Assembly: GCA_014338405.1 (NCBI GenBank)
Contig: JTDE01000704.1
Span: 88,922-152,921 of the forward strand
DNA from: Paragonimus skrjabini miyazakii
Lineage: Eukaryota > Platyhelminthes > Trematoda > Plagiorchiida > Troglotrematidae
Direction: 5' to 3'
Length of the DNA stretch: 64,000 nucleotides
Part shown: one piece after another, positions 35,901 to 49,680 of the stretch
Position numbering within the stretch: position 1 is the stretch's first letter
Layout: each line of letters starts with the position of its first letter
Notes under the pieces: model-generated
What the model saw: only the letters and a program-made list of their open reading frames with translations
The model's database searches: none
Told to the model about the DNA's origin: nothing
Translations under genes and position numbers: made by a program

Positions 35901-37902
35901 AACAGTCCGACAATATAATCAGCATCCGAACACATGTGGCTTCTTGCTCAGATCAGTTTTATCTGAACTTTCAATTGTAGCACAAATATTTCATGCTGTC
36001 CAATACTTTCGTTGTCAATGGCTGCAACTCTCCTATGCACCGAATTTGGTAACAACGTTGAAGAACTGGTATATTAACGAACAGCGTCAAAATTTAGGCT
36101 ACAAAATGGTGACTTCGTTATAATGGATTAGTGTTTCGTTCAGGGATGATTGCACATCTTGGAAAAAGCATTCAAATCATCTGCAATATACCAACTTGCA
36201 TACTATGTATTTCCAATATCTCCATACATCCTTATTCTTTCTGATAACTCCTGCTGAACTTCATGACATTAAATCCACCAAAAATCGATGTTGACATTGT
36301 CGTTAAAAATATCAAACTTCGCTATCTGACCTGTGTGATCACTCTATTTTTGGTAGCTAACTTATTCGATACTGAAAAAGGATCATCAGTAACACTTAAA
36401 CTTAAGTTGATATATAAGAGTGGCGAAAATAACTGTTTGTCTGGTTAGATTTCAGTGGGTTTGATGATAAACTTATACAACAAACCCATCCGGGGTGGTT
36501 ATCGTGTACGAAGCGCTATAGAGCGTATTGCGTTATCGAATAGCAATATAAACATTTTACGGATTATGGTGCTTACAACGATTTGCCTGATCTTTGTTAT
36601 TCAATGGCGAATCAGCACATGAACTGTGACTGATAATTCTGCTTGATTACCAAACCATCACCTACTTTGTCTGAACAATGCCATCGAACCTGATGGAAAT
36701 TGTTAAGAACACTTATCGAAGGTCAATCTCGAATGACTGTTTCATAGTAGAAGTACCTCGACAGGCGAACTGAAATCAGGCTGTCTATAACCGTTCAGAC
36801 AAAATGTATAACTATCTGAAGTTTACGTTCCACTGACTTGTTACTGTATAGGCCTATTTTTTTGCATTAGTCGGAAGGATCTAAAAACGATTATTAAAAA
36901 CTGTGCAAGCCGTTTATTTGTAAACTTAAACTCAGTGTGTCTTTGTTTGGAGATCCTATAATTCTACTCCACTAGTGTTCACATTGATCATTTTTCTTTC
37001 TCTCTCTCTCAAACTGGTTATTCCGCTCACATTCTCTCTGAGGATGAAATGCTCAGTTCTCACCCACTTCTGTTGTAGTCTATTGTCGTGTTATTAGAAG
37101 AGATTAATTTCTCACAGGAAGTGAAGACGACACACAACAGACAAAGGTTTCATATTTTCGTATAGTTGACAGTTAGCTCTTTTTCATAAAGAAGCAATAA
37201 ACCCGAATTATGCTATCAAACTAGCAAATCAATAGGCATAGTTTTGTCGGATTAGGAAGTTGTTTCAGGGCCATCTTACGTATAAGGCTAGGGTATGGGG
37301 CACTTCTCCACCGATACCCTACAGTAGATTCGACTGAATAATCATACCAAAGACGGATGGGAAGAAAGCTTCGTACGCCTACCCATGTCTACACAGTAAA
37401 CCCTGTAATTCTCCTTCGGTACAGCATGTCTTTATATTCGAGTTCAAATATGTACTCACGTAACGGATGTCTTTTCCACACAAATGTATTGTTAAATCTC
37501 TTTAAGATCTTGGTTAACACTACATGTCGCATAAGATTTCCGATTTCTTCACTATATAAATCAAGTCCAATCTTAACAGAAAGCCAAGGAAAAACAAACC
37601 AGTTACACGCCCAGTGAAGTAATACTTGTGTGCATAAAAGTTGGACTACTTCGATGCGATTCAACAACCTTGATCGCCAAGTTATCGATTGTAATTTACC
37701 TAGTGGTCACATATCCGTTATAAGTCTGTAAAGTCACGTATCCAGTCAGCGTCTTGTGTCCATGAAACATGTACCAGAATCTCACGCATCGGTTTTGAGG
37801 TCAAAGTCGAAATATTTGAATGTAGATTTAGCGCCTTTTACAGTGTTTCAGTTTTAGCCTTTTGTAAGCATTTCAGTCAAATTCCGCTAAAAACGTAATC
37901 GC
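32916..37902. other. non-coding stretch
   Basis: The first ~300 nt may be LINE 3' untranslated sequence, though I see no terminal repeat. The 93-codon plus frame at 35.70-35.98 kb has an acceptable composition (HVLHHWWVEGQKLENWRAPV) but no splice support. Nothing else is supportable. Confidence 0.35.
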
Positions 37903-37990
37903 CTTCGAGTTTCACTCCTGGGGCACATCCTCAACACATCCGCGATTCGAACTCCAGCCACGTTCGCACGAATTAGTTGTGTCAACTACT
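37903..37990 (-). mobile_element. diverged inverted SINE fragment
   Basis: The reverse complement reads gctggagttcgaatcgcgg at the B-box position, followed by gatgtgcc and agtgaaactcga, as in the SINE body. The tRNA-like 5' part is lost. It lies head to head with the plus fragment at 38.05 kb. Confidence 0.5.
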
Positions 37991-38044
37991 GTACGAGTGA
38001 GCTCCCCATAGGCACTAATAAACTAGTACACGAAAACGACCTAC

Positions 38045-38155
38045 AACATGCATGCACTATTGACTGGTTCTGACAAAAGCCAACTTTGAATCGGTTGCTT
38101 CTTTTCAAATTGGGTCGTCTGAAAAGTCCACGTAAATGTGAAATCTACGCTTAAG
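38045..38155 (+). mobile_element. SINE body fragment
   Basis: Matches atgcactactgacgagct... (here atgcactattgactggttct), then ttgcttcttttcaaattggg and gtcgtctgaaaagtccacg. Lacks the tRNA-like part and the 3' terminus. Confidence 0.55.
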
Positions 38156-41100
38156 CCTCTCCACATAGAACTTGCTGCACAATTTTGTTTCCTCAATTCA
38201 CTAAGGCTTGTTCATTTACCGCAATCTCTGTTTGTGACATTTAACAACATATGTTATTTATAAACAAAATACAACATATCATCAGGGTTTACAATGATGT
38301 TTGATATCGGATGAAATGAAACTGTCACGACACCCAGCAGCAATATGACTCGTGTGTTGAACTATTTTTGGATTTAGGTGTAATGTCTAAGACAACAACA
38401 TCAATATTACGGATTGAGTGGGTGCTTCGGATATCAACTACAAGCCTGAATTCTATTGTGACAAATAATAGAAATAGCTAGCAGTATGGTTCAGCAAACA
38501 ATTTTACATGTTGGATCGCCATATTTCGAGATTTTTCATTGACTACCACAAAACTGTGAACATCACGTCATGTAAAACGCAGTAGAGAATCATAAAAAGA
38601 AGGATTTCTATTGAAGACGGACACTTGCATCTGTTAGGCAAAGTAAATTCCCTAACAGCTGCCGCTAGTTTATGCAGGATCCGTTCGAACGTATTTATAA
38701 AATATCGTGCTCCAACAAACCTCATATCACTTGACTCCTTGATCTAACTGAGGACATCCGAGACTGATGTCATCATAATCATTATCAGCATCAACCAACT
38801 CCGACAAACCCTTCGTGTATTTCGGCTAGCAGATGTGTCCCATGCTTAAATTTAAATCGGAAAATTGAACAGCATGAAAAGCGCAGTGAGCGTCGTCACT
38901 TAAACCAATGACGATGTTCACCATACTAAACAGACAACGCCGTAGCCTGATTTTTTAAGGTCATAATGTGTCCACCAGAACTGTTCTCATTCAAGCTTTG
39001 GTTAGATAAAGGTATGTGTACTATACCTACACGGATATATCAGCAATGCCGATTTCTTAACTTGATATGGATAGGTTGTGATCTCCTCATATTGAGAACG
39101 ATAAATAAGAACGTTCACGAACCGAAAAACAGACAGATATTTCTTGAACTGGCGCAATTTTTGGTGTTAGCGGCACAGCGCTCGGCATCAGATTTGGTGA
39201 CTATGACGTAATTCACTTACTGACGAAAGCCGGTTTATCTAATTGCACTTCATCCGGCCTGTGTGGCGTTTACTGAGACGTGGTTGCGAGTAATTTCAAT
39301 TGTTTAGTATCTCACAAACAAGTATCACATAGAACGTTTCCACAGATTTCACAAGCATGGTTGAGGCAAACAGCGTCCATCAAGCTAACGAGATTCATTT
39401 CAATCACATGTGGCTTTCAGCGTTTTAGACCAGATCGAACAGAAAATTGAATATGGAAATGAGTAGTCATTCTTGACGTCACACTATCCACCATGTCATA
39501 ATAACACGGTGTTGTCTTTAAAAAGAAATTGCTGACAACGCACACTGTTCGATATTCGAAACTGTTCTAACGACCTTCAGTACCGGTTGTTCCCATTTAA
39601 GTCCAACTTCCACGGTACAATAGTGAATTAATCACCATCACTTCACGTTGTGACTGAAAGCGACAAGAAAGTGACAGGCGCTTGTCATGTTCTGTTATCT
39701 GGAAACATAAGAATAACTTTCCATCTCAGCCTACTTGCGTAACGATTATTTATACGGCCTGCGACAACTAATATTGTAAGCGACCGGTCCCATAGCACTC
39801 CATAACTGTCACGCTAAATTTACTTACTGAGAGGCACTATGGATTGAAGCTATTTCGCAAGATGAACGCAGAACAGTGTGTTCGTATTAAGACGAGCCTG
39901 ATATCAGGATGGAAAAGAGGAGGAGAGCTAAACTAGCACCGGTCAAGTGTCGTCCCCGGATGAGAGGAACACCCCTGAGAAAACATTGAAAATCTCTATA
40001 CTATCTGTCATTGATGTTTTCAGCGTCGCCACTGCCTTTGAAATGTACCGAAAGATAAACGATTTTGTTCACGGTCTCCAATAAAACTGCCCTATTTTGA
40101 TCAACGTATGCTTGAGAATTCTGCTATAGAATATAATTTTAAATGATTGTGTCCTGTATTAATTGCCTCTCATCCGCTATAGTATCATCAGAGCATATTT
40201 TCAAAGCTCCGTTCATCGGATATTGGGTTAGATTTACATTATGCTTAATGGTGCAAAATTGCCAGACTTTGTATACCGTCGCATCCAAATCTGTTCTTAT
40301 GACCAGCCAGGAATGTTCGCGGATGTTGAACGGTTCATGAGTCTTAGCGTTTAACGAGAACTTGGTATGTGCACTACGTGCAGTATTCAATTAGCAAAAG
40401 TAAACGTGGCTATCGGGTTTCTAGAGCAATGAACTGAAGACATAAAGTTCGCGGAAGACAGTCAGACCATCCATCGACAACTCGACCTTCATTACGTCAT
40501 ATGGAGCTAAACTTGGAGAGAGCATGGGCAATCGAAGCTTAGTTTGTGGCAGAAAAGAGAACAATGTAACGATAATATTAACAAACTTAACGTACGCTGA
40601 AGCTTCGGGCTGGAAAGTTACATCCGGTAACCTAGTGCTGTTGTCTTAAAAATAGGTATAGGCAACTGTATTTGAAAATCCAGTCTGAAAACTGTTTTGG
40701 TCAAGTACGTAATTCCAAATCATCATCATCATCATAAACAGCAATACATCAGTGGTTCACACTGATGCTTAACTGCCATACAACCATGAAGAAGAAACAA
40801 ACACTGTTTAGGAAGAGAGAAGAAAAAAGGGAGAGGGTAGGGGACATAACCGCTAAAAATAGCTGATAAACTGCCCGTTCCCCATTTACCCCCTTCAATG
40901 ATTCCCGTGTGAAATTCGTGATATAAATGTGATGTATTTAGCCTGATGATGAATAACTGAAAACGAGCTTGTTTGCTACACAGTATTTTTCAAAAATAGC
41001 TACGTCTACATTCAAACATACAATATCAATGCACCTACACCTTGCAAACAAACATGTAATTCCAAATCATAATCAGATTTCTGTGTTGGAAGACTGAGTC

Positions 41101-43732
41101 ATGTTATCAGTATGTGATCCGAAATTCGAAAGCCAAAAAAAGGATGTTCTTCCGAGATGTACGATACGAAAAGAATGACTTCATTAATCACATCATAGAG
41201 GAAAACAACTAGTGATCACTGTCATACTGTGAGATATTCGAAGTGCATAGAAACGCAGCACCACTACAATCGACTTCAAAACCCTGGAAATTTCTATGTA
41301 AGACAACCTCAGAATTGTCAGCTAAACAGTTAGAACCATCCTAAAGAAAACTGGCGACTCTACGTTTAAGAGAGTTTTGTGGAAGTTTTGATATTTCAAA
41401 GTGTTTGATCGTACTATTAAAGAGATTATTCAAACTTGACGTTGAATCTCTGTTCATGAACACCCACGTGAAAATCACAATTGAGTTTCCAACGAGTATG
41501 TTGAAAACAAAGGTACTTGTATAGGAATTCCAGTAGCTTAACTAAGGTGGCAATAATATCGCTGAACGTGCAACACTCAGTTTGAAGTTTCAGGCAGGTC
41601 AAATCGTCATGTGAACAAAGTATCAATGTCATATATTCTACCTTAGCGATATCTGAGCTGCAAAATCAGAGAATAACTCAGTGTCTTGCCATGTAAAATC
41701 AGTCTCTCAGGATAATCGAAACACCACAGTAAAATACTATTGCATCGGTTCATAGGAATACCCCTTTAACGTGGTACCTCGGTCACATTGAGATATAATG
41801 TATTACGACCACATGTCTCATCGAGCGATGAGACATTTCTTCGGACAGCGTGTCGAAAGCAATTTGGGCGGGAAAGTTTACGACTTACTGTAGTCTTATA
41901 CCATTAAAACAGAAGATGAATCCAATCGGTTGTTGGTTAGTTTAAAAAACATTCTATGATAACAGTACCGAAGAGTAGTACACTCATTGGATATGACTTT
42001 CAGAACAGTTTGTCCGTAAGCACATATTAGGAAATAGTAAACAAGTGAACTGCAAATGAAAGACGAAGTTCAGGTGTACTTCGTTGCGTTCTAAAAGGGC
42101 TTTGAAGCGGAAGGTATAACCAATAGACTTCACTAAGCAAATAACAAGATTTATTTGTAACTGTGTTGTGTGTCCGGCTTGCCTTTATACAAGGTTTGCT
42201 ATCATGGATAGAAGTCAGTAATTTCTTATGCACAAGCTTTTACCTAAATGAAACTCTTATCTAATCAATATTTGTAAAGCTCAGTCGAATAAGAAAATCA
42301 GATCTTGCATATCTTTATATACAACCTAGGGAATTCTCAAGGATTCAAGACCATTTAGCAACATACACTGAACCATTCCCGGAATGTGTAGAGTTATTGC
42401 AATAACAAACCATATCAGCAACAAAACCAATACTTAGAATTGACAGCATTAGGACCAATGGAAAATGATACAGATTAATATCACAATAACCAACGACCCA
42501 ACACCAGTTTGGTCACACCTCGTTGGTCGCGTGAACAAAAAACACGATTAACTATCACGTGTCCAGGTAGATCAATAAACGTAACTACAATAATACTGAT
42601 TACAAGCGTTCATGATACTTGCACTAATCCACGGACTTCACTGAGACCGCATTAAACAGCAGAAGTGATTGACAAGCTATATACTAGTTTCAACGAAATT
42701 GGGATGATTCATACAATGAAGGCGGAAAAGATTTCTAGTTTTTCTCTAATTTTGTTAATGAAAAGCCGGCTTTCTGATGGTGATTTTATCAGATAATTCA
42801 CAAAAACTGTTCAATCCAACGTTTCAGTTCACGCTCGTTTTCCCTGTCATCTTGCCTACTATTTTTCTTCCGAATCTGGCTGAATTCCACTCACCTACTT
42901 TCCCTCAAGTACCATCCCAGCAAGAATGCCTCTTTTCAAATCAACCAAGCCGTGATGTGCGTTCCGGTGACGAACTGTGAAGAATTCCTCACAGGTAAAA
43001 ACACCGATAACTACCTGAACCATAGTGTGCATGACGAGGCTGGTGAGTACCTATCAAGCGACCAAACGTTATTCCAGTTTGATCGCCCTTAATGAGGATA
43101 GCATGGCAAATATTGAAACTAACTACAGGCTTATCTAGGTATACATGCGGCTCGTTGGTAGTGCAAACTGCATCACATTAGTCGTTCTCAACTACTATTT
43201 GTTTATGGCATACTTTGGATTTCCACTTTTCTCCCTTACCTTGTCTGAAAAACAATTAACAATTACAGAATCAATGTGATCTACCAACTATAGACTGTTT
43301 ATCACTACCGTTAATATTATCAAGTATGGTATCTCATTTGTACAAACCGTAGGCCATTTCGGGCTGACCCCAACATTCGTACCTTTATATATTTGTACCC
43401 GGTCAGCTTCGATAAGAAACATTACACTTGTGCTTTACCCTTGATAGGAATCGTCATATCCATTCAAGAGTGGGACTTGAACAACGACCACGCTTTTATG
43501 AGGTAACCGTTTTGATGACAGTGATGATGATGTCATATTTAGTCCATCTGAACTCTCAATCACTTTTGCTTGTAAGCAGTCACCAGATTGACCGAACGCA
43601 TTGGGCAAGACACGGTGTGGTTATTTCGTAACTTTAACCGGGCTAGAAGTCTTTATTGTGAAGTCAGTGATTTGAGTTAATGGAATAGTGGTCGTACGTT
43701 TGTATATAATTTGGTAACCACTACTCTAAGAC
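38156..43732. other. non-coding stretch
   Basis: AT-rich. It contains a (CAT)n microsatellite at 40720-40736 and a purine-rich run near 40.80-40.85 kb (gaagagagaagaaaaaaggg). No exon or element is recognised. Confidence 0.35.
40720..40736. repeat. (CAT)n microsatellite
   Basis: Five to six trinucleotide units (catcatcatcatcat). Confidence 0.85.
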
Positions 43733-43895
43733 AAATGGGGCAGTGGCCGACAGGATTACCTGAGGGAAGTGTGGTTAGGCGTAGTTTCAAGGATGGATCT
43801 AACAAGAGTGAAACTCGAGTCCAGTACTTCTTCCCAAAAGCAGCTGTTTGAAAACCCTGTGAGAATGAAAAAGCCGGGAACAGTCATAGGTGATA
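43733..43895 (+). mobile_element. diverged SINE copy
   Basis: A-box-like tggggcagtggccg at about 43736, a decayed B-box position (gtttcaaggatgg), then the well-kept body block gagtgaaactcgagtccagt and ttcttcccaaaagcagctg. The head and 3' terminus are missing. Confidence 0.65.
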
Positions 43896-46800
43896 ACTAA
43901 TACTTGAAATAATAAAAACAACAATATAAACTTGCAGATAAAACCCCCAAAGTGGTTTTGCCTGTAAATCGGTTTTAAATTTCCTAGGATTCTGTGTAAC
44001 TCATTTTCCGCAGTTACATGGATTTCCGAAATTCCACACATTCAGATTCTCACTTACACTTATTTTATACATGTTCAACCGGCTGTAGCACAATTGAGCC
44101 GGACGATTTGCAAATCTTGGAGATCCGGTTGCTGTTATGTAGATGAAAATTTCAGGTTACCTTATTTGCTTAGAATAATTAATATTTTAGACGAATAATT
44201 TTGTATATTTGGCGAACAATCGCCGTAAAGACTGTCCCTACGTAAGACGTTAAAGTTTTCCTCCCTTATACGAAACACTGAAAAGTTTAATGGTGAGTTA
44301 GAGCCGCTTCTCTGCAAGAAAATGGCAGGTTTGTCTTACAAGTTTCATTCACCGACAGTCGATTTGTTGTATGACAGGCAGTTTCGTTGTGAGTAGTATA
44401 CTACTCAAAACGAGTATGTTACCCACAGGCAACGTTCAGAAACAAACGGGCAAGCTGCGAATGCCAGGAAGACGGAGGACAAGGAGAGACCATCGAAATA
44501 GTGTGTACGCGCTCGGCAGAAGTTCCACCAAGGCGAATGACAATGATGGATGTGAATGCATATCTAACTTGCAAATGAGTATACGCGTTTGTGGCTTGAT
44601 TTTTGACATGACCTATACGGGCGTTTGTGCAACGAACGAATTCTCAGGCCAAGCGTCTTTTGCGGTCACAACAGATTGGGCTAACATTCCTGCTAACATA
44701 TTTATAGTGAGGCCCGAGAAACAAGTGATAAAACGATTATCATTGTAGACGATACGTGACTGATCTCGTTCTCGTCTCAGACGATTAAATGACTTTAGAG
44801 AGTTAGGTGGTTTCGATGGGTTATTTTCACTTAAGCGTACATTTCAGCATGAAAAGAGTTAATTAAAAGAGTCTACCGCCTATTGATATATACACAAAGA
44901 GAATAGTCGACAGTCCCCATTAACCACTTGTCTATCATAAAAGCACTTGAGCACGTTACTACTTACAGTTTGAGGTTATTGTACTCCGATCAGGTGAACA
45001 CAGTTTAGCGTGAACTTTCTTTGACTGAATTTAATGTAGTTACATTGAGTATACAATTAAGAAAAGGTTAGCGTTACCACAGGCCACCGTGCATCCTACC
45101 GGGTATCATAATCTGTTTGCTAGGAGATTCAAATATCCCAGTGATGTAAGGCATTTGACCTGATATAGTTAAAAACAGCTGGTATTTTCCGTCTTTTCCA
45201 TAGACATGGTGATGTATGCCACCAAACATCACGTTGTTCGAGTAGTTTTTTTGCGGGAATATGCAATGTTATTGTCTGGTTGTCTTGTTCCAAATAATCC
45301 AAATCCTAAAGTTCAACGTGAAATACTCGGTGTCCAAATTAGCCAAATCCCACGTAGTCTGCGATTATCGAGCAAACATTATTGAGAACCACTTATGAGC
45401 CAAGATCACATAGTGTAGCCGAAATTTAAATAAACTGCACACCACGCAAACATATATCATTCATGACGGACACAGGAGAAAGGAACCTGTGACAAACACC
45501 ACATGATTTGACGACGCAATACCACTGTGATTCGCTAACCATGTTTTCATTCCATGTTCAACGTTGCACAGTAACCTACAGTTCTTGAATAAGTGAAATC
45601 TGTTTGTGGGGTACATTTTTATTGGAAAAAAAGCAACCAGGAGAAGGGTTTTGTAGATCAACTGCCATCGTAAAATTATTCGTCACTAGTTGATAAGAGC
45701 CCGGTGATTGATTCAGAAAATCTAAAACAATCTCTCTTCTTGATGTCGAAGAGATTGTGCTTTTTTGATAGCAGGAAAGGAAATTGACTAATGCCTGGTT
45801 TTACTCGATAAACGGAAAAGTGGACAAGATCATAATTTTACTCCTCACGTTACCTATTGCTGACTACAGAAATTCTAATCCCAGTGTATTATAGCAGATG
45901 ATAACAGAATCGGAATGGTTTCCATAACATTTTAGTATGTGGCCTACTCAAAGAACACTGTGAACTCTAGTCTACTTTCCCGTCTACGAACTTTTTGTTA
46001 ACTACCCTGACTAACTGGTCAGTCACACTATCCGAATACACAAATTGACTACTATGTAAGCGGTTTACTGAACACATACATGTAACTGTAAAAACACACA
46101 CTGGTCATAGTTTTCTTTGAAATGTTGATACAAACTGGTTGTATGTACACCCAGCTAGCAAGATAAATGAGTCAGTGTATTTTGAGCAAAGTCTAATAGC
46201 GCGTTGTCATATTCCAGTTCGGTCAAACTGGAAACACAGTTTGAAAACTGTCTGTCTAAAGACCTAGTGACTGGGCTCATGTATGAGGTAATAGACAATG
46301 AGAATAACATTTTGACTGAAAGATTATTCGGTGGCTTCTTACTGTGTGCAAATGTATTGTTGGGAGGAGATTTTCACTGAACTGTTACAAAGACAGGATA
46401 ATGAAAATAATGTCATTATCGATAATAGGCAGAAGTGGAGAAATGTAAAACTGGTCACACGAAAATGATAACTACGTCCGCGAGACGTAAAACATGATGT
46501 GGTTGTTAATGTAACAATGCTGAGAACGTACACTTGCATTTATCCGAAACCACGTTAGATAACAGTTTTTTGGGAAAATGTTCGAGATTATGGCCTTGAA
46601 CTACTGAAAGAGGCCAAAACCGAACCAAAGTTACTGATTTCTAACTCTAAAAAATCTCTTGGGAAACATGCAATTTCACTTGAATGTCTAGCTTTCAGGA
46701 AAACTGATTTCTGTACATGTGAACCGAACTTACAGAAAGAGAAGCAATTAAAAGTTACAACCTGGAAGCGTTCCAATAATCAGTTAAATTGTAGTCTTGG

Positions 46801-47009
46801 CTTATATTAAATGCTACCGCGGCACAACTATGTTGCAGTTATACCATGCATACAATACCGACAATATTCCTTCGTTGTCTCTTATAATTCCCTTTCATTT
46901 ACGGAAAACGTCTCCTTTCATGCATTTTAATTTTCTGCACTAACTAACTAACAAACAGTTGAATGGGTAACTGAATCCAAATGTGAAAGTTCAAAGTTTC
47001 CAGCTTAGT
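43896..47009. other. non-coding stretch
   Basis: A 125-codon plus frame at 44.37-44.75 kb (basic PGRRRTRRDHRNSVY segment) has no splice or motif support. Otherwise nothing is recognised. Confidence 0.3.
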
Positions 47010-47090
47010 TTCGTATATGAGCTGGTAGAACACTTGCCGTTTTTCGGCATGTTGTTCCTGTCGCTGGTTCGAACCCAGTCTCACTTGGGT
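47010..47090 (+). repeat. tRNA-like sequence (pseudo-tRNA or SINE promoter remnant)
   Basis: Contains gagctggtagaacac, an A-box-like D arm. A perfect anticodon-type hairpin follows (tgccg-ttttt-cggca). The T arm has a consensus B box (ctggttcgaacccag, about 47058-47072, with a CTGG/CCAG stem). The nominal anticodon in a 7-nt loop would be TTT (Lys), but the base 3' of it is T rather than a purine and the acceptor stem does not pair. It is a degenerate tRNA-derived sequence rather than a working tRNA gene. Confidence 0.45.
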
Positions 47091-49262
47091 TTCTTTTAAT
47101 TTGCTGTTATTGTTATTGGTATTACTACTGTCAACATTGTCACTACTCTAAATATTATGTAGTTACTTTAACTTGCAGCTTATTTTGATTAATATGCAGT
47201 GATTACGAAGCGAGGGAGTATCGCCCGTTGAAATGGACAGTAACGTTCACGTTCTGTTTAAAAATTAGAAGGAAAACTAATCAGTACACCATCTAGCATT
47301 GTTGTTGTGGGACAGCACGATAATGCGCAAGTCTTGATATTGTCGGGCTGTCTGGGTTCGTATAAAAGTTCTTACACGTTTATTCGAATCCGGGAACTCT
47401 TCAATGGCAGGACAGCAATTGAATTCAGAACTAAGGTCATGATAACATCAAGGAAGATGTTTTTTTTTAAAATACAGGCTATTTGGTAACTATCTTAGGA
47501 GGCCCAAAAAATCAATCAACTTCTGGATGTCTCTTTCTGTTCTTTGACCAAAGAGACCTTGCACATATTAGAACTACAGCACTTGAGTCAATAATTCCGA
47601 AATTCACAGTTGAATTTCTCTTGCACTGTGTGCATTCACATTTGTGCGAATGAAGTCACATCTGTAGAGTAGCGTCCACATCTATCGGTGACCGTATGGT
47701 AGTCGTCGACTTGACGTGCTCAGGGAACAAACCGTTGATGAATATGCTCCAAAATGAATTAAATACCCTGGCAAGCATCAACTTCTAGCACAGCAGAATG
47801 AGAACAAGCTTTTTCAATAAAACACAGTGCTTACAAAAGCTTAAATGGGTTCGACGAAGCTGATACACTGTTCCCTCTCTGAACGGACTACTTCCAGTGA
47901 AAGACCCGAAAGAGTTATCCGCACGGTTCCAGGAGAACTACAAGTTTAGTAGAAGTAACGAACCCCCCTGCAACTGTTCTACCAAACAATAATCTAAATA
48001 TAAGATAAAATTGCATCACAAATTATTTGGCTATCTATAGTAAATATTTCACTGCAAAATGAAAATCTACCAACTATTCCGCGGTTAATTCTGTTACAGT
48101 AAGTTGCACCATATTATTGGCAAATCAATCGGCACCGGCTTGTGCTCAAGCATCTTATAAAGAGATATATTAGCCACCAATACAAAATCATTGGAACATT
48201 TTGGCTGAAGATCCGATAGCTCACTCCGCTTCTATCCTCTAATGGATCGTTTCGGTATGTTTCTAGCAGCTAAAATAACTCCTCCATTAACTAGCACCTT
48301 CTGGTGCCACAGTATACCGACCAGGTAAGTATATCCATCAGGTTTTATCTTAGATATTAGCGCTTAACCACAATAAAAACCATACTTCACAAAAAAAATT
48401 CACACCGTTACCCCGTTAATATTATGTATCAAGGCATTAGATTACCGAGAGAGTAAGTTCCCTGCACAACGCGGCAAGATAAGTTCTATTACAAAATCAG
48501 GCTGTATTGTTGTATATTAACATATTGCGCTCAATTCAGAATAGCCACAGTGTAAACTATGCCCTATATTATCGTTGACAGACGTCAGTTGGTTTTCTTG
48601 TCATGACCCATCTCACTTTTCTAAGTCATCTCAATGGTATGTGACTGTGTTACGCCTACCCAGGTTAATTATTTTTGCTCTTACGAGAGTTTACACCTTA
48701 CCGTTCAAATGTATGTATAAGGTGCTCATAAATAATGAAAAATGATCTTTGCGTCACTTGATATTTCAGCAAGGAACGTGCTGATAACATTCTTTGTGTG
48801 ACGTTTGCCTACCTCGATTTTTGTTACGTTTAGGCAATAGTAAATATGTGCCTTAGTGTTTTTCATATGTGGGAGTGAGACTTTGAGGAAACGGTTAACA
48901 AAACAACTGGACCTCCGAAATAGCTTGATGATCTTACACATGTTCGAGAACATCTGTGTTTGTGAACGTACCAAAGGATGCATCCAATAGCATGCAAAGT
49001 ACTTCAAACGACATATGATCATAAACTTTCCAAAGCACGGTTATCTCATGCGTCGTGCGCACACATGTGTTTATGGCAAGATACTCCTCATCCGGAGAAT
49101 GACTTCATGATTACAGTGTGGCTACTGATTGTTGCTTTCCCCAATAATCCATCATTAATAAATGGGTGAAAAAATGAAATTTCACTGTTTTAATGAGAAA
49201 CCGGTTGAACATAAATGTCGATGTTTTAGGAAACTAATGCAGATGAGTTTGTAAACTCGTAC
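47091..49262. other. non-coding stretch
   Basis: No exon, repeat or element that I can support. Confidence 0.35.
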
Positions 49263-49357
49263 TCAGTATGAAGTCAGTTGTGCAGTGAGCAACACCGTTG
49301 CGTCATAAAAACCTGACTGGAGTTCAAGTCATGGTCGTGGCAAAAATATGCACCGCA
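49263..49357 (+). mobile_element. SINE 5' part (tRNA-like), left half of a split copy
   Basis: tgtgcagtgagcaacaccgt at the A-box position, ggagttcaagtcatggtcg at the B-box position, and atatgcaccg as in the SINE body. Continues at 49.56 kb after an insertion. Confidence 0.65.
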
Positions 49358-49563
49358 AACAGTTGATCCTAGTAAACACTGACGAAGTGGTGGATAGTCT
49401 ATTTCTACCTTGTTGCGTTAATCAGCATTGTGCACGGTGGAAAGCCGAGCCTACAACTCGTGAACAAGTGGCAGCTTCTAGAATACGCTTGACATTCGTC
49501 CAATAGAACACGGGGTATTAAAGAATGTAAGTAATGTATAATGAAGATAAATAAGGTTTTGTA
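49358..49563. mobile_element. ~205-nt insertion splitting a SINE
   Basis: The SINE similarity stops after atgcaccgca and resumes with accgacgaggtcta. The intervening ~205 nt are unrelated to the SINE and have no recognisable coding sequence. It ends in an A-rich stretch (gtataatgaagataaataagg), which would suit a short retroposed element. No clear target-site duplication. Confidence 0.4.
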
Positions 49564-49680
49564 CAACCGACGAGGTCTATAGAAAGCGAAATTCAGATTC
49601 GATGCATCCTTTTGAAACTAGCTGGCTAAAAGTATATGGGAGTGCGAAAGTTGTGATCATTTGTAAATTACAGTCAATTC
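49564..49680 (+). mobile_element. SINE 3' part, right half of a split copy
   Basis: gacgaggtctatagaaagcg, then aaattcagattcgatgcatc, tatgggagtgcgaaagttg and gatcatttgtaaatta follow the SINE body in order. Confidence 0.65.

Noticed and set aside
44085..44150. tRNA-Cys-like sequence with gatttgcaaatc hairpin
   Set aside because: The anticodon-arm palindrome is suggestive, but there is no B box, no acceptor pairing and no proper D arm.
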